Shown piece after piece: positions 32,895 through 59,310 of a stretch of 64,000 nucleotides of DNA. A program made the translations under genes and the position numbers. The notes beneath the pieces were generated by a model. It was not told where the DNA came from, searched no databases, and worked only from the letters and a program-made list of their open reading frames with translations. The DNA comes from Branchiostoma floridae. Its lineage: Eukaryota > Chordata > Leptocardii > Amphioxiformes > Branchiostomatidae. The number at the start of each line of letters is the position of its first letter. Position 1 is the first letter of the stretch. The stretch is from NCBI RefSeq assembly GCF_000003815.2, contig NC_049985.1, positions 11,337,699 to 11,401,698 of the forward strand. Reading direction: 5' to 3'.

Positions 32895-35800
32895 CTGTGG
32901 TCAGATTGGGTAAAAATTTTAGTAAAAAAGATTTTGATGTTTTAGTTTTCATGGTGAGCTTTTGAATGACATTCATTTTAATTGCAAGGAAGCATTTCAT
33001 GTTGTTGGTTTTGTGACTCCAAAACTTGTATGCCATCTTCTACCATATATTTGTGTAAATCAGTTTTAGAACAAGGATCCTATTGATCATGAAATTCAAA
33101 CTGATAGGTGTTAGTCGTAGCCTGGGTACCATCCGGAAAGTAGTTCGCTCCGGCGTTCATTATATACTACATACAGTCGCTTCTAGCTCTGACATTCATC
33201 AAACACTATATACAGTCGCTTCTCTGGGATAGCAGAAGCGAACGTAGGAGCGAACTACTATCCGGATGGTACCCAGGCTATGTTAGTCGTTGATGTACTA
33301 CAGAACATGTCTACCTGGAGTATTTCCGCCATTGTGTCCCCAGGCACAGTCTTCACCAGGACCTTTGGGGTGCAAATGATAAACATTGTCATCATTGATG
33401 GACTAGTACTTCACAGGCTAAATTCAGATGGCAACTAGAGTTCCAAGACCCAAAACTTTTTTCTCATGTCATATTCTCCTATGATGATACGGTTTGTAAA
33501 ATTTCCTCGTCAATTATGCAAATTAGATTCACACCAAATATCAAGACAATCCATCTGGGCATTTTAGAGTTATGCTGTTCATCCACAAACATATACAGTA
33601 GAAGCCGTTTAATTGCACACCCCATTTGCCAGCGTATTTCATGCAATTATCCGGATGGTGCAATAATGCGAAGTTATCCAGCTGGACCGCACCGGTTTGG
33701 GATTTGGGGATTCCGTGCAATTAACAGAATTGTGCGGTTATCCGTTTTGCAGTTAACTGGCTTCTACTGTAACAAACGCTACCAAAAATGACCTTCTTGG
33801 CGAAGGCAATAACGCGAAAATAGACAACTAGAGTAAATGTTGATATGTTGAAAGTACCGATTTGACAGATGGAGAACCGCAGGATTTCAGGATGAAGGTA
33901 GTCGTCGTCCCATTTGCAAGTTTCAAACAACCGGGTCGGCAAGATGGCGAGCTGGACATGTGGAGCTCCACTAGGCTCTCCTGGTGCCCAGTCGGAGAAG
34001 CCACAACTGCTGAGTGGAGTCCCATCAGACCAAGTCCAGTCCCCCTGTAACGGGTTACAGTGGCCCATATGTAAACCATGTAAATCATGGAACTTGGGTA
34101 ACCTTGCATAACTTCTAACTATACAGCCACCCAGGTAACGGCAATACAAAACAATTGACGCTGAAGTCGAGAAGAGACAAGAATACAATAAAGCACAGCA
34201 GAATCAGGAAATGTTTGCGAGAAAATTAAAGGACAAGGAAACACTTAAAAGCATGTAAACAGAAAGACATAGAAACACTATGATATGAGGTAACATTTTA
34301 CTGTTAATCTATGAAGTCCGATCCAGTAACGCCCGTCTGCGCCAACTTCCCGGATCTTGGCAACAAGGAAGTCCTGCAGCTCCCGTGTCTTAACATCGGC
34401 AAGATGGCCTCCGTCTGCCGCACAGGTCTGTTTGGCATCATTGTACACCATGGCTTTGGTAACAAACTTGTAGTAGGTTCCACCTCGCTCTACGGTTTCC
34501 AGTCTTTTGGATGCTGAAAATTGGTAGAGATTTACATGAGTGATTGTTCAGAAGTTAGAGGGAAATCGAGTTACACATTCACGGATAATAGGTCTCTGTT
34601 TCATAGGCAGCATGTATGTCATGGGCAAGTTTTTGTAGCATGCTATTTTGTAGTGAGTGAATGAGTTTATTGAGTTTATTGTGATACCCTTTAGCTCATT
34701 GAGCTAATCTTCCAGTGCTCATTAAAAACACACACAGTATATACATTGTACAAGTGGATGGACAGATACCATACACACCAAAACAGATACATAGTACTGT
34801 ATATCATTAGACATTGCTACGTATACACATAACTTTATGAACACAGCCGCGGAATTTGCTGTTAGGGGAAAAAAAGATGTTACAATGGACTCTACAATGG
34901 CAGGTGTCACGTATACGCGCTTTTACTGTGGTCTTATGTTAGTAATTTTGACAAGGGCATATTGTCATAACAGAATCCATCAAGCTTACAGCAGTATACA
35001 GGTTCGACCCTTACCACAAACCGGTACGTCACAATACTCCCATCTCATCAAGAGATCCGTGGTGTAGCACCACACTCCGGATTCGCCGTCCGGATTCCGG
35101 CAGTAGTTCTGCTCCAGTCCGGATGACGGACATGCAGCAGGTGTGGTGGGATGTTGCCATGGAGTCTGACTGTCCCAGCGTTGACACGTCCTGCCTGTCT
35201 TGGTCACAGAGACTGTGCCTCTGTATGATACTCCAGTATACACCTGGCAGTCTTTCGTATCTAGCACAAACGTGAAGGTACACGCTTTGAATAACACAAA
35301 GAACCACCGTCACAGACCTATCAGAGGTACAAAACGTAAACAACAGCCTGCCGCTATTAAAAAGGAAGCTGTTTTCTTGGGGGTTGGTGTATCTGGCATA
35401 ACGAACGTAGCAGGCCCATGAGTCAATTTTGGATGCGACAACGTCTTCCTTTTTAATAAAACTTTTTTTAATTTTTCCACCATACATCACATTATGTTGA
35501 TTTGTTTGTATACATCCTTCGCGCGGGCGATATGGACTTATCACCACATGTGACTACTAGTGTAAGGCGTACCTGAATGGTTTAGAATAAGTAAAACACA
35601 TACAGGTCTTATTGATAGTTTCCTTGTGTCGCTCAGTCGTTGACTGAACTGCATCGTGATTCCGGTAGGAGAAGCTGTTGAAGTGTGGCACATATGTGTG
35701 GGTCATTGCGGACTGCACTTTCTCACGTGATCCGTCTGCTGACATTGGGTCTGTTAAAAGCAGCATCAGCAGGGATTTATGCACATGTTAAAGTTGAAGA

Positions 35801-36489
35801 GTCATTTTATGTATGCGAAATATGCAGTGTGCAGGTTATGAGATTAACACATAATATTTTAAATATTTTTTACCGGTCTTATTCATAGTCTTCTTGTGTT
35901 GATCATTCGTTGACTGAACTGCACCGTGATTCCGGTAGAAAGAGCTGCCGAACTGTGTCCGACCCACAATTGTGTAGGTTGTTGCGGGCTGCACTTTCTC
36001 ACATGATCCATCTTCTGGCGTTTGGCCTGTAATAAAGTAGCATTAGCACAGGGTCTATGTACAAATTAAAGTTGAAGAGTCTTTATTTTACCTATGTATG
36101 CAAAATATGGAGTGTGTAAGTTTTGAGATAAGCAAGTTAAAGTTGTGCGCCATTTATATATGGATGGCTAATTGTTGTGTTGTTATGTACATTTGAAGTC
36201 GTACATACAAGACATACAATCCTGACATGTACGTATCTAAACTTATATTTCTGCCTTTTCAACGTGCAGCAGTCCAGCAAGACGGTTGCTACGTCACACT
36301 CCATAAGCATACACTGAGGACTAAACCATTAGATCTACATTTTCAGTTCCTCATTCCTTTTCGCCATCTGCGTGTGGCTATTTTTTTCAAACGAAATATA
36401 AGCTTTGTTTCCGAGAAAAAAAAACATGTTGGCTTACCATGAGAGGTGATGCAAACGATGGCAAGCATCAAACAGACCAAGACCGACAT
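32872..36489 (-). CDS. Secreted kringle plus C-type-lectin protein 2 (355 aa, 8 exons)
   Basis: Minus-strand exons are 36438-36489, 35874-36026, 35604-35750, 35015-35260, 34302-34513, 33858-34044, 33315-33362 and 32872-32894, totalling 356 codons. Exon 1 is a signal peptide (MSVLVCLMLAIVCITSHG). Exons 2 and 3 are two tandem copies of the unrecognised module that occurs once in gene 1. Exon 4 is a full kringle (GRTCQRWDSQTP...NYCRNPDGESGVWCYTTD). Exons 5-6 are a C-type lectin domain (AKQTCAADGGHLADV, YWIGL, DWTWSDG, SICQI). The Ca-site motif is EPS. Gene 1 has ADGCYW where this gene has ADGRYW, so a Cys differs. All internal exons up to the lectin split are phase 1, which allows exon duplication without frame change. 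The last exon gives only a short tail and carries a decayed kringle. Confidence 0.78.
33118..33280. mobile_element. MULE-like MITE with perfect 9-bp target duplication
   Basis: The termini TAGCCTGGGTACCATCC and its inverse enclose 163 bp; arms are about 34 bases. TGTTAGTCG occurs immediately before (33109-33117) and after (33281-33289). A 9-bp duplication is typical of Mutator-like elements. It sits in the last intron of kringle-lectin gene 2. Confidence 0.85.
33596..33769. mobile_element. Tc1/pogo-like MITE with TA duplication
   Basis: Terminal CAGTAGAAGCC and GGCTTCTACTG flank 174 bp, with TA on each side (33594-33595, 33770-33771). It lies in an intron of kringle-lectin gene 2. Confidence 0.8.
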
Positions 36490-38529
36490 TTTTCGCTGTC
36501 CAAGACTATAGACAATTTTACCAATTCGTGGAAACGCCAATGCTGCCACCATTTGTTGAACAAGCCCTGTCTACTCCAGCCTCCCACAACAAATGAGGTC
36601 ACCCCCTCACAGTTTCGACGGACAGAATCAGTTTCTTTCATCTGGAGAGGAAATTAGTCTGTTACACGGATAACATCCATCTCCTTACTTTCAGCATGAT
36701 CAAAACATACCTGACGTCAAACAGTGCAGACCGTAAAGGCCTACACATCTTTGTTTGCTTTACTGTAGAGCTTTTCTTACCTTTGTAGATACACCTCAGA
36801 GTCAACAGATCCACATATGTTAAGACCACTAAAATGTCAACGGCCTCTAAAATGTCAGCTCAGCTTTTCCTGCCTTTACTATAGTACTGAACAGGTTTTA
36901 TTTATTTATCTATTGGTATGGCTGTTCAAGAATTTGACATGGACAGGCTAATAACTAATAATAATATTCAAAGTACGTATTAATATGATAGTCTAGAATA
37001 CGCGTATACAGTGATATCTACAGCGAGGATGTTAGGGTCAGTGCATACTTATGACATATACATATACAGTCCCAAAGTTTTTTTTTCTCTACAGATCTAT
37101 ACGTTAAGAGCACTGATATTAATATCAGTTGATGTTTACTGTTGTCTAGACGATTTGTGCTCACCCGATACCTTCAGGTCCGAGTTCAAAAGATTACATG
37201 AAACAGTGCAGATTATAAAAACAGACACATTTGCTGGCTCAGGTCTTTCTACCTTTGTCGATGCACTTAATAGTCAACAACAGATCTATAGATGGATGTC
37301 ATGGCTGGTTTATCTATTCACGTCCGATAAAATATCACTTCAGTTGTCCTATCGTTATCAACTAATTTTACAGCCAAGATCAGATCCATTTCTTAATATG
37401 ATGGATATCAATGTCGTATTATGTTTCATCCCTCTCTTGACAGGTCTTTGCTGGATTATAATTTATATTGAGGGGGACTTGCACGTGGTCTTAAATCTAA
37501 CTCCTATATCATATACTAAACCCCGCTTAGGAGAAAGTATCTTTTATACCGTTTTTAAAGAGGTGGTTGAATTTTGAAACCACCTTTGATATTGTAGTTG
37601 TTTGTACGCGTATCTTCTTTCTCTGGCTGTTTTTTGTTCAAATTTGTTTTGTTCAAAGTTTCGAATTTTCCTTTTCAGCTTTTGAGTATTCTCATTTCAA
37701 CGCTACCCATGACTAAACTCTGAGAATGGGATAAACTTACCGAAAAGAAAACAGGAATTCCGTGACCTTTAAGAAATTGTGGCTTTCTAACTGTCCTTGC
37801 TGTGTGTTTTTGAGAGTAATTTCTCGGTGGCGTTAATCCTGTTTTCCAGTTGGATTGGACTGACCATAACAGACGCCTAGTACATGTATGTTCTCTAAGA
37901 GATAAACAAGCAATGATTCAGTACAACAAGGCTGATGTCGCGAAATAATCAAAATCAACTATTCACATGATATGACAAAATTTAAAACTCATGCTTCGCG
38001 GACGATGTCTGTTAGATAATGTGCTCGTCCTATGAAACATGTAAAATGAAATCAAAAATCGCCAAGCGTTTACGTTTAGATCATTAGGGGTATTGCTATC
38101 AGTTGTCATCATTTGCGAGGTGAATTTAGTTGCATTTGCACCACTCTTGTCTTGTTGTCAGAAAAAACATGAATATGTGGACAATACATGATTATCTTCT
38201 TCGCGGTCGTTGGGTGCAGGAAAAAAGTATCAACCAGAAAGGAAATTACGTTCTTCCATCATAGCATCTGCTTGGAGATTAGTCTACTTCAACTTCAGCC
38301 TTTAGCATTTGGCATTGTCTGCTGGTGAATAAGAGCATTCCTCAGGCCGAGCCTTCTAACGGGCTTATCCACGGTTGACATACGGAACTTCGTTTGGGAG
38401 GGAACGGCCGGTCCGATACCATGGCAACGTATGTCGTCTTTACACAACTGGCGCTGTCGTGTCGTCAGGTGGCACAACGGGAGAATATACGGCTTATGAA
38501 GCAGCACAGCATAAGAACAGATAAACCTT

Positions 38530-38656
38530 ATCTCCAAGCAGATCCTACGGTAGCTGGAGGTAGCCAACAACACTCCTAAGTCGGCTTTATTCCTCTGCCA
38601 TATCTGCCAGCTTTTGATACTATCATATGCTACCGTGGGATCTGCTTGTAGATTAA
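38530..38656. mobile_element. MITE with TCTCCAAGCAGATCC termini
   Basis: TATCTCCAAGCAGATCCTAC at the left matches the inverse of GTGGGATCTGCTTGTAGATT at the right, extended by GGTAGC/GCTACC. About 127 bp. Related single ends occur at 38267-38283 and 42957-42972. Confidence 0.68.
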
Positions 38657-38847
38657 AACAAACCGTGCAACTCAAAGAGGTTATAACCTCTCTATATCAT
38701 CCTTGTGCGAACGTACACAAAATATTTTTGCAAAAATATGAACTAAGATAACATGAAATCGAACATCTCACACCTACGTGAAATGATTCATTTTTTATTT
38801 GTTGCCTTATTCATTGTTGGGAATTTGTTGTTCCATCTATATTTTTT

Positions 38848-38945
38848 GCCAGCCTTTGGGACCAACTTTGGATCCTCGCCAAACCAACCTTCCTATCCTG
38901 CCAGTCTCCCGTTACACCATCTTCCATCTCACATACAATGTTTGC
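38848..38945 (+). repeat. Dispersed repeat shared with 6235-6340
   Basis: See the partner at 6235-6340, in opposite orientation. It is non-coding and of unknown family. Confidence 0.65.
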
Positions 38946-39399
38946 AAATTGACGGGCGATTCTATCTAGTCGCCGTTCATTAATGCAAGGAGGATGTTTT
39001 TAATGAGATAGATGGCGAATCTCATTTGGGGATTGAAGGGTCGAAGTGTCCTGGCAAATTGCGCCATTTTCATAATCATTAGTCCATTACCGATGCATGT
39101 GTTCGGGAGGGTCGCGGGGGGCAGGGGCGGCGGACGGACGGAGCTCACACAATGCCGCCACATCACCGCAGTCATCACCATGCACGGCGCGCTCTCTGCA
39201 TTCGGCAACAGGATTAATTACTTCCACCAATCTGCACTTGCAAATAACACGTGGGGGTGGGACTGAATAGGCAAGAAAAAACTACAGCCGCGCTGCGGAA
39301 ATGTACCAGCCAACATCGGACTCAGCGCTTCCCAAATGTCAAACGCATAACAACCAGGACGGCTAGGAGTATCGTAGCACTCTTGTGGAATAACAGACA

Positions 39400-54872
<15,473 letters not shown>

Positions 54873-57646
54873 ACTAAACCTTTCAATGATCACAATGATC
54901 GTTAAACATTTTATTACTCTATTATCTGATTAATTTATATGTATGAATATCTATTTTGGCTACGTACTTCCATTCATACCAACAAAAGGATACGTAATAC
55001 ACTATGCGTTGTGTACATAAATTTAGATTTTAGTATGAACATTGCATCGTTGAATCCTGTACACATTTTCTTTGTCGAATTGAATTTGATAGGCGCTGTC
55101 GTCTGTTAGTAGTATAAGATAAGGGATTGACATACGCTTGTGTGTAGTCTTTTTACCCACTAGTGCTTTGCAAAAAGTTTGTTTATCGAAACTCTCTTTC
55201 ATTTCTCGTATCATGATGATGAGACTGTTTCAAATTTTCCTTAATTTATGGTAAGGTCAGTGAATAAAATGGTGGCACTGTGGAGGTACTTGGTACTTGC
55301 GTGTTATTGCCAACACAGTGTGTGTGTGCGCATATGTGTTTGCTTGTGTGTGTGTCTGTGTGTGCTTGTTCGTGCATGTGTGATGTGCGTGTGCATATGT
55401 GTGTGTATAGTGGTAGTTATGGACTATTGTACATATCACTGCCAACCGTGTTCTAAATTCTAATACTAGTAAGTTGATGTATACAATGCTTCGAGTTCTT
55501 CAATCAATTTTATCTCTCTTCCGAGGCCGACTGCCCAAAATGTTCTTTTAAAACTCACCCCTAGTGACGTTTTCAATGTTTGTATGTTGCGTGATTGTAG
55601 CTATGCACACGCCCTTTCTGGTTATGCCAACCACCTGTCAATCATTATCTACGTGCGGAATGTATAGGTTACTCAAACACAAAAACAACCATTAAGATCG
55701 CATTGTTGCCACGTGAAACATGGTCAATACACCCTTTCGTAGTTCATAAAAGAGCTATGACTGATAAAGACTGAAAGTCATATGGCTAGGATAATAATAT
55801 CAATGTTATACCATTGCTCTGATCAACTGTGAATTCATTCTGAAAGACAGGGAGACACACTGTATTCCTTGATAGCAGGATTGTTGTTCAGGTGAGTACA
55901 ATACACTTCCTAACTCTGATCAATGAACTCTTAATACAGCCAAAATGAAAATCCATTCATTCAAAGGAACCTTCATTCTTTCCGCATATCTACAATATGT
56001 GTGTGGAAAGAATAAGGGAAAAATGTCATTAACGTTCTTCTGTTCTGGATTTATTCATGCCTAAATGTTTTCCCGGTCACCTTAAGAGACGTTGAAATGT
56101 TGTAATTGTTACACTGTCCGCAAGGCTATGGGGATAATTGAATGGTGAAATCAACACCGGAGTTCTTTTGTTCCGGTGAAATGATAACGTTCTGTGTGAA
56201 ACGTGAGTTGTAACGTACGGTCAGTTTAGACCACATTTTACCCTGGCACAGAAATGGCACGGTTGTCAAGAATTCCATCATGTCGATAGTGTTCAAACAG
56301 TTTTAGTTAAGGTAAGTCTTGTTCATGTCCACTTAGTAGTTAGTTCAGATAGCTTGGATACAACTATTTGGTGTACTTGATACATGTGTGCTTAATACTA
56401 TGTTTGGGGGAAGCAGAATACATAACATTTATCATTATGACAAAATGACTACAACACATTACTGTATCGTCTGGCAAAGAAGTGACTTATTACTAATCAC
56501 AACATCTCGATGACGTTTTTATAGTTTTAGCAGACGCTGCAACTTTACATGGCTTCAGGTTTAAGCGTTTGGTATGACTTGAATAAGGTTTTGAATGAAT
56601 ACTAGAAGGAGGGCCTTTGTAGAACTTGATATGGATATATACGTGGTCATTCGTTCAGTTATTTCAAACTAATTTGCTACGACCAATGTTATCAGCCTCA
56701 GTTGTTGTCGGATTTCTCCAGACCTACATACTTAGCAACAATTTTTAAAGCCAGCAAACGGAGCGATGCTGTAAAAATAGAGCTGAATTTTTTTTTTCTA
56801 TACCACATTTTCTACATTTCTGATGAATTTCAAACGATCATGTCGCATCTTGAACAGCTAGATTTTGAGTGAAAAACTTAAACCGTGTATGTGGGGTGAA
56901 TTTTGTAGAGACCCTCAGAACTCATTTACCCGTACGTATTGGACATGTATGTTTTGTTCGCATTGAGTAGAATTGTATGTCGGCATACAGGGCGATCCCA
57001 CTGAAAACAAATCGGGTTAAGGCTTGGATGAAATGTTCTCTTCTATCCCCATTTTCTATCAACTTTCTTTACTTTTCTTTGATCTATAGTATTTTAGATA
57101 AAGTAATCAGTTTATTGTGTGAATTGTACATGTACATAAACCAAACATTTCAAACTGTCACTACTCGTTTAAAACCAGTATTTTCTGCCCCCCTTGGAGT
57201 ATAATGGAATGTCCCATAGTTTGTATTAGTTACTATAAACACGCTAAACCTGTGACCACGTCACGGTGAGATGGGAGCGAAAAAAGCACCCTGCCTCTCG
57301 TGGATGTTAAAACAACCCCATAACCACAACACTGGTAAACAGCGCCCCTAACGACAATTCTTCCGCCCTGCAATCTTTTCTACGGAATGATTTCTTTAGT
57401 ACCCCCTCGCTCTTACCTTTTGTTATAAGGTGGCAACCCATGAGTCTTGTTTTTCAGACCTCAAATCTTACGACGTTTGTTTTTGTCTCCAAGTCATTTG
57501 CACCTTATCCCTTTAATACATGACGATATTTCTACTTTCTAGCACTGTTACAACGAGTTTAACACGCAAAACTCGTAACTTTCTACTGAGACGCTGAAAA
57601 GAAACGTTGAAGACTTAACAAGTACCCAGGACTATATTTCGCAAGT
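54873..57646. other. ZP gene 3' UTR and intergenic DNA
   Basis: An AATAAA-type signal occurs at 55263-55268. A TG-rich microsatellite follows at about 55316-55412. The rest is AT-rich with no exon I can support. Confidence 0.55.
55316..55412. repeat. Interrupted (TG)n microsatellite
   Basis: TG-dominated repeat with CTTG and CATG interruptions, shortly after the likely polyadenylation site of the ZP gene. Confidence 0.85.
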
Positions 57647-59310
57647 ATGGGAGGCGCGCCAAGCACCCAGCGCAAGGTGAAGCCAGCGAGTACACCGTTA
57701 GACCCGAACTCTCCCTTCGGCTACAGACTGGACAACGCCCGCCAGGTCATCCACTCTTCCTGCAAAAATATTCAGGCAGAACTAGGGAGGGGCAAGGCTA
57801 AAACCATACAGGTAAGGGTCACAGACTTTATAATTGCAAGTTCCATACGTTGACTATTCCTAGCTGAGATGGGGGTAGACAAGGAATTTTTTACGAGTTT
57901 GCTCAGTGTAAGCCTTGCAAGGCCACATGTACCACTTCTGGGCACTGAAGTAACGCTCACTGTAGCAGTATCTCTTCTTCCTTCGTCAGAATGTTTCAGA
58001 AAGCTTAGGCAAGCTCGACTAACTGACTCAATAGGCTAAGCAGAAGGTTACGGAGGCTGCTCGGGAGATTCCCTATCCCATTTAGGCCAGAATACTTTTG
58101 ATCCACTTAATACTCCGGGAAAGAATATGGATATGATTTTTCATAACAACACGCACGATTGAGTTGGTCAGTTCTTCTTTCTTCTTCGTTGACATTATAT
58201 GGCATACATATTTATGAAAAGATATTAAGACATTATCTATTCCGTTTCGCACAGCAAAATCTAGACTCGCTCCAGGCGCTGTACTACAGCCACAAGTCTA
58301 TCCAGTCTCAGGTCTGCCAGGAGATGGCCAAGGCAGGCCTGCCTAAGATCATGCTCGACACGGCACAGACGTAAGTATCTTTAACACTTTGTGGGATTTC
58401 AAGACACCACTGAGGATTGTACTAGTATTTCTTATAGTGTCAAGGTCATGGAGTAGCTACCCCTGAACTTTGGATTATATTACACCACCAGCAGTGATAT
58501 TAACAACACCATCGAAAATCACAGCATTTCACATACCGCCAAAAGATACAGGACTTTACTAATGAAATCTTGCGCACCACAGGTTCTTGGTAATAACTAC
58601 AGGATCGGAGAACGTCAAGCCGAACATCAAACTTCTGGAGTCCTTGTTTAGCGCCGCCGTGCGGTTCTGCAGGGGAAGTGCAGACTTCAGCAGACACCTT
58701 GCTGACTGTGGAATGCCAGCTCTACTGGTGGACTTACTGGAGGACCCTAAAATCAAGGAGGTTTGAATACTATATTTGTTTGTTTTGTTTTGTTGCTAAG
58801 AAAATAACAGCATTCGTAAATGATATTATGACATGATTTTATGATCTTCAATCACAGCAATTGGCAATAGATTGACATCTTCGACGTATGTATGAATGGC
58901 TGCGGATTTAAGTTTAAAGAGAATATTTAAGTTTAAATCCTTTGAATGTTTCACAGGCCAATAGCCGGGGAGCGAGGGACATGCTCGAGGTGTTGGGGCA
59001 CTGCGTGGCCTGTCTGCCGGCCAACAGCGAGGTGCGCCCTCTGGCGACCAAAGTGGTGGACAGCTACCTGAACACCCCCGGCCAGCACAGCGTGGAGAGG
59101 GCGGCATATCTCTCCACCAAACTCATGGGCAGCGAGGGAAAGACACCTCCGCCTGTGGTAACGATCACGACTCCGATGAAGCCACCTGGCAAAGACGCTA
59201 AGGGGAACGACCCGAAGGTTAATGACCCCGCTAACGGGACGAAGGCCACGTCCACTGCACCTGCGCCTGCAGACAAGTCTGTCCCGGCAGGGGTCGCTCC
59301 TAAGGGCTAA
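57647..59310 (+). CDS. Unrecognised 270-aa helical protein, possible N-myristoylation (4 exons)
   Basis: Exons are 57647-57811, 58255-58370, 58583-58760 and 58957-59310, totalling 271 codons with the stop. I do not recognise the family. The N-terminus MGGAPST fits an N-myristoylation signal (Gly2, small residue at 6). The middle (about 20-210) is Leu/Ala-rich and predicted helical by eye, with segments such as GLPKIMLDTAQT, CGMPALLVDLLEDPKIKE and EVLGHCVACLP that look like armadillo-type helical repeats. The last 60 residues are Pro/Lys/Ala/Thr rich and probably disordered. No signal peptide or TM segment is present, so it is likely cytoplasmic or membrane-tethered by lipid. Function is unknown. 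Confidence 0.75.

Larger units (their letters stand above)
36490..39399. other. Intergenic upstream of kringle-lectin gene 2 and the ZP gene
   Basis: Contains repeat units at 36712-36810 and 37187-37290, AT-rich DNA, segments with CTGCTTGGAGATTAG (38270), a MITE (38530-38656) and a dispersed repeat at 38848-38945. The last 150 bases before 39400 would include the 5' UTR and promoter of the ZP gene; no TATA box is obvious. Confidence 0.55.

Noticed and set aside
34646-34845. About 200 bases extra in a kringle-lectin 2 intron relative to gene 1
   Set aside because: Probably an insertion, but I could not define termini or duplication, so it is not called as an element.
37011-37577. 188-aa + strand ORF
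   Set aside because: It overlaps a degenerate repeat unit and AT-rich DNA, has no recognisable domain and no supporting splice context.
38295-38675. Minus-strand ORF of 126 aa
   Set aside because: It spans a MITE and its related repeat end; coding potential not credible.
55248-55463. Cys/Val-rich ORF
   Set aside because: Translation of the TG microsatellite.
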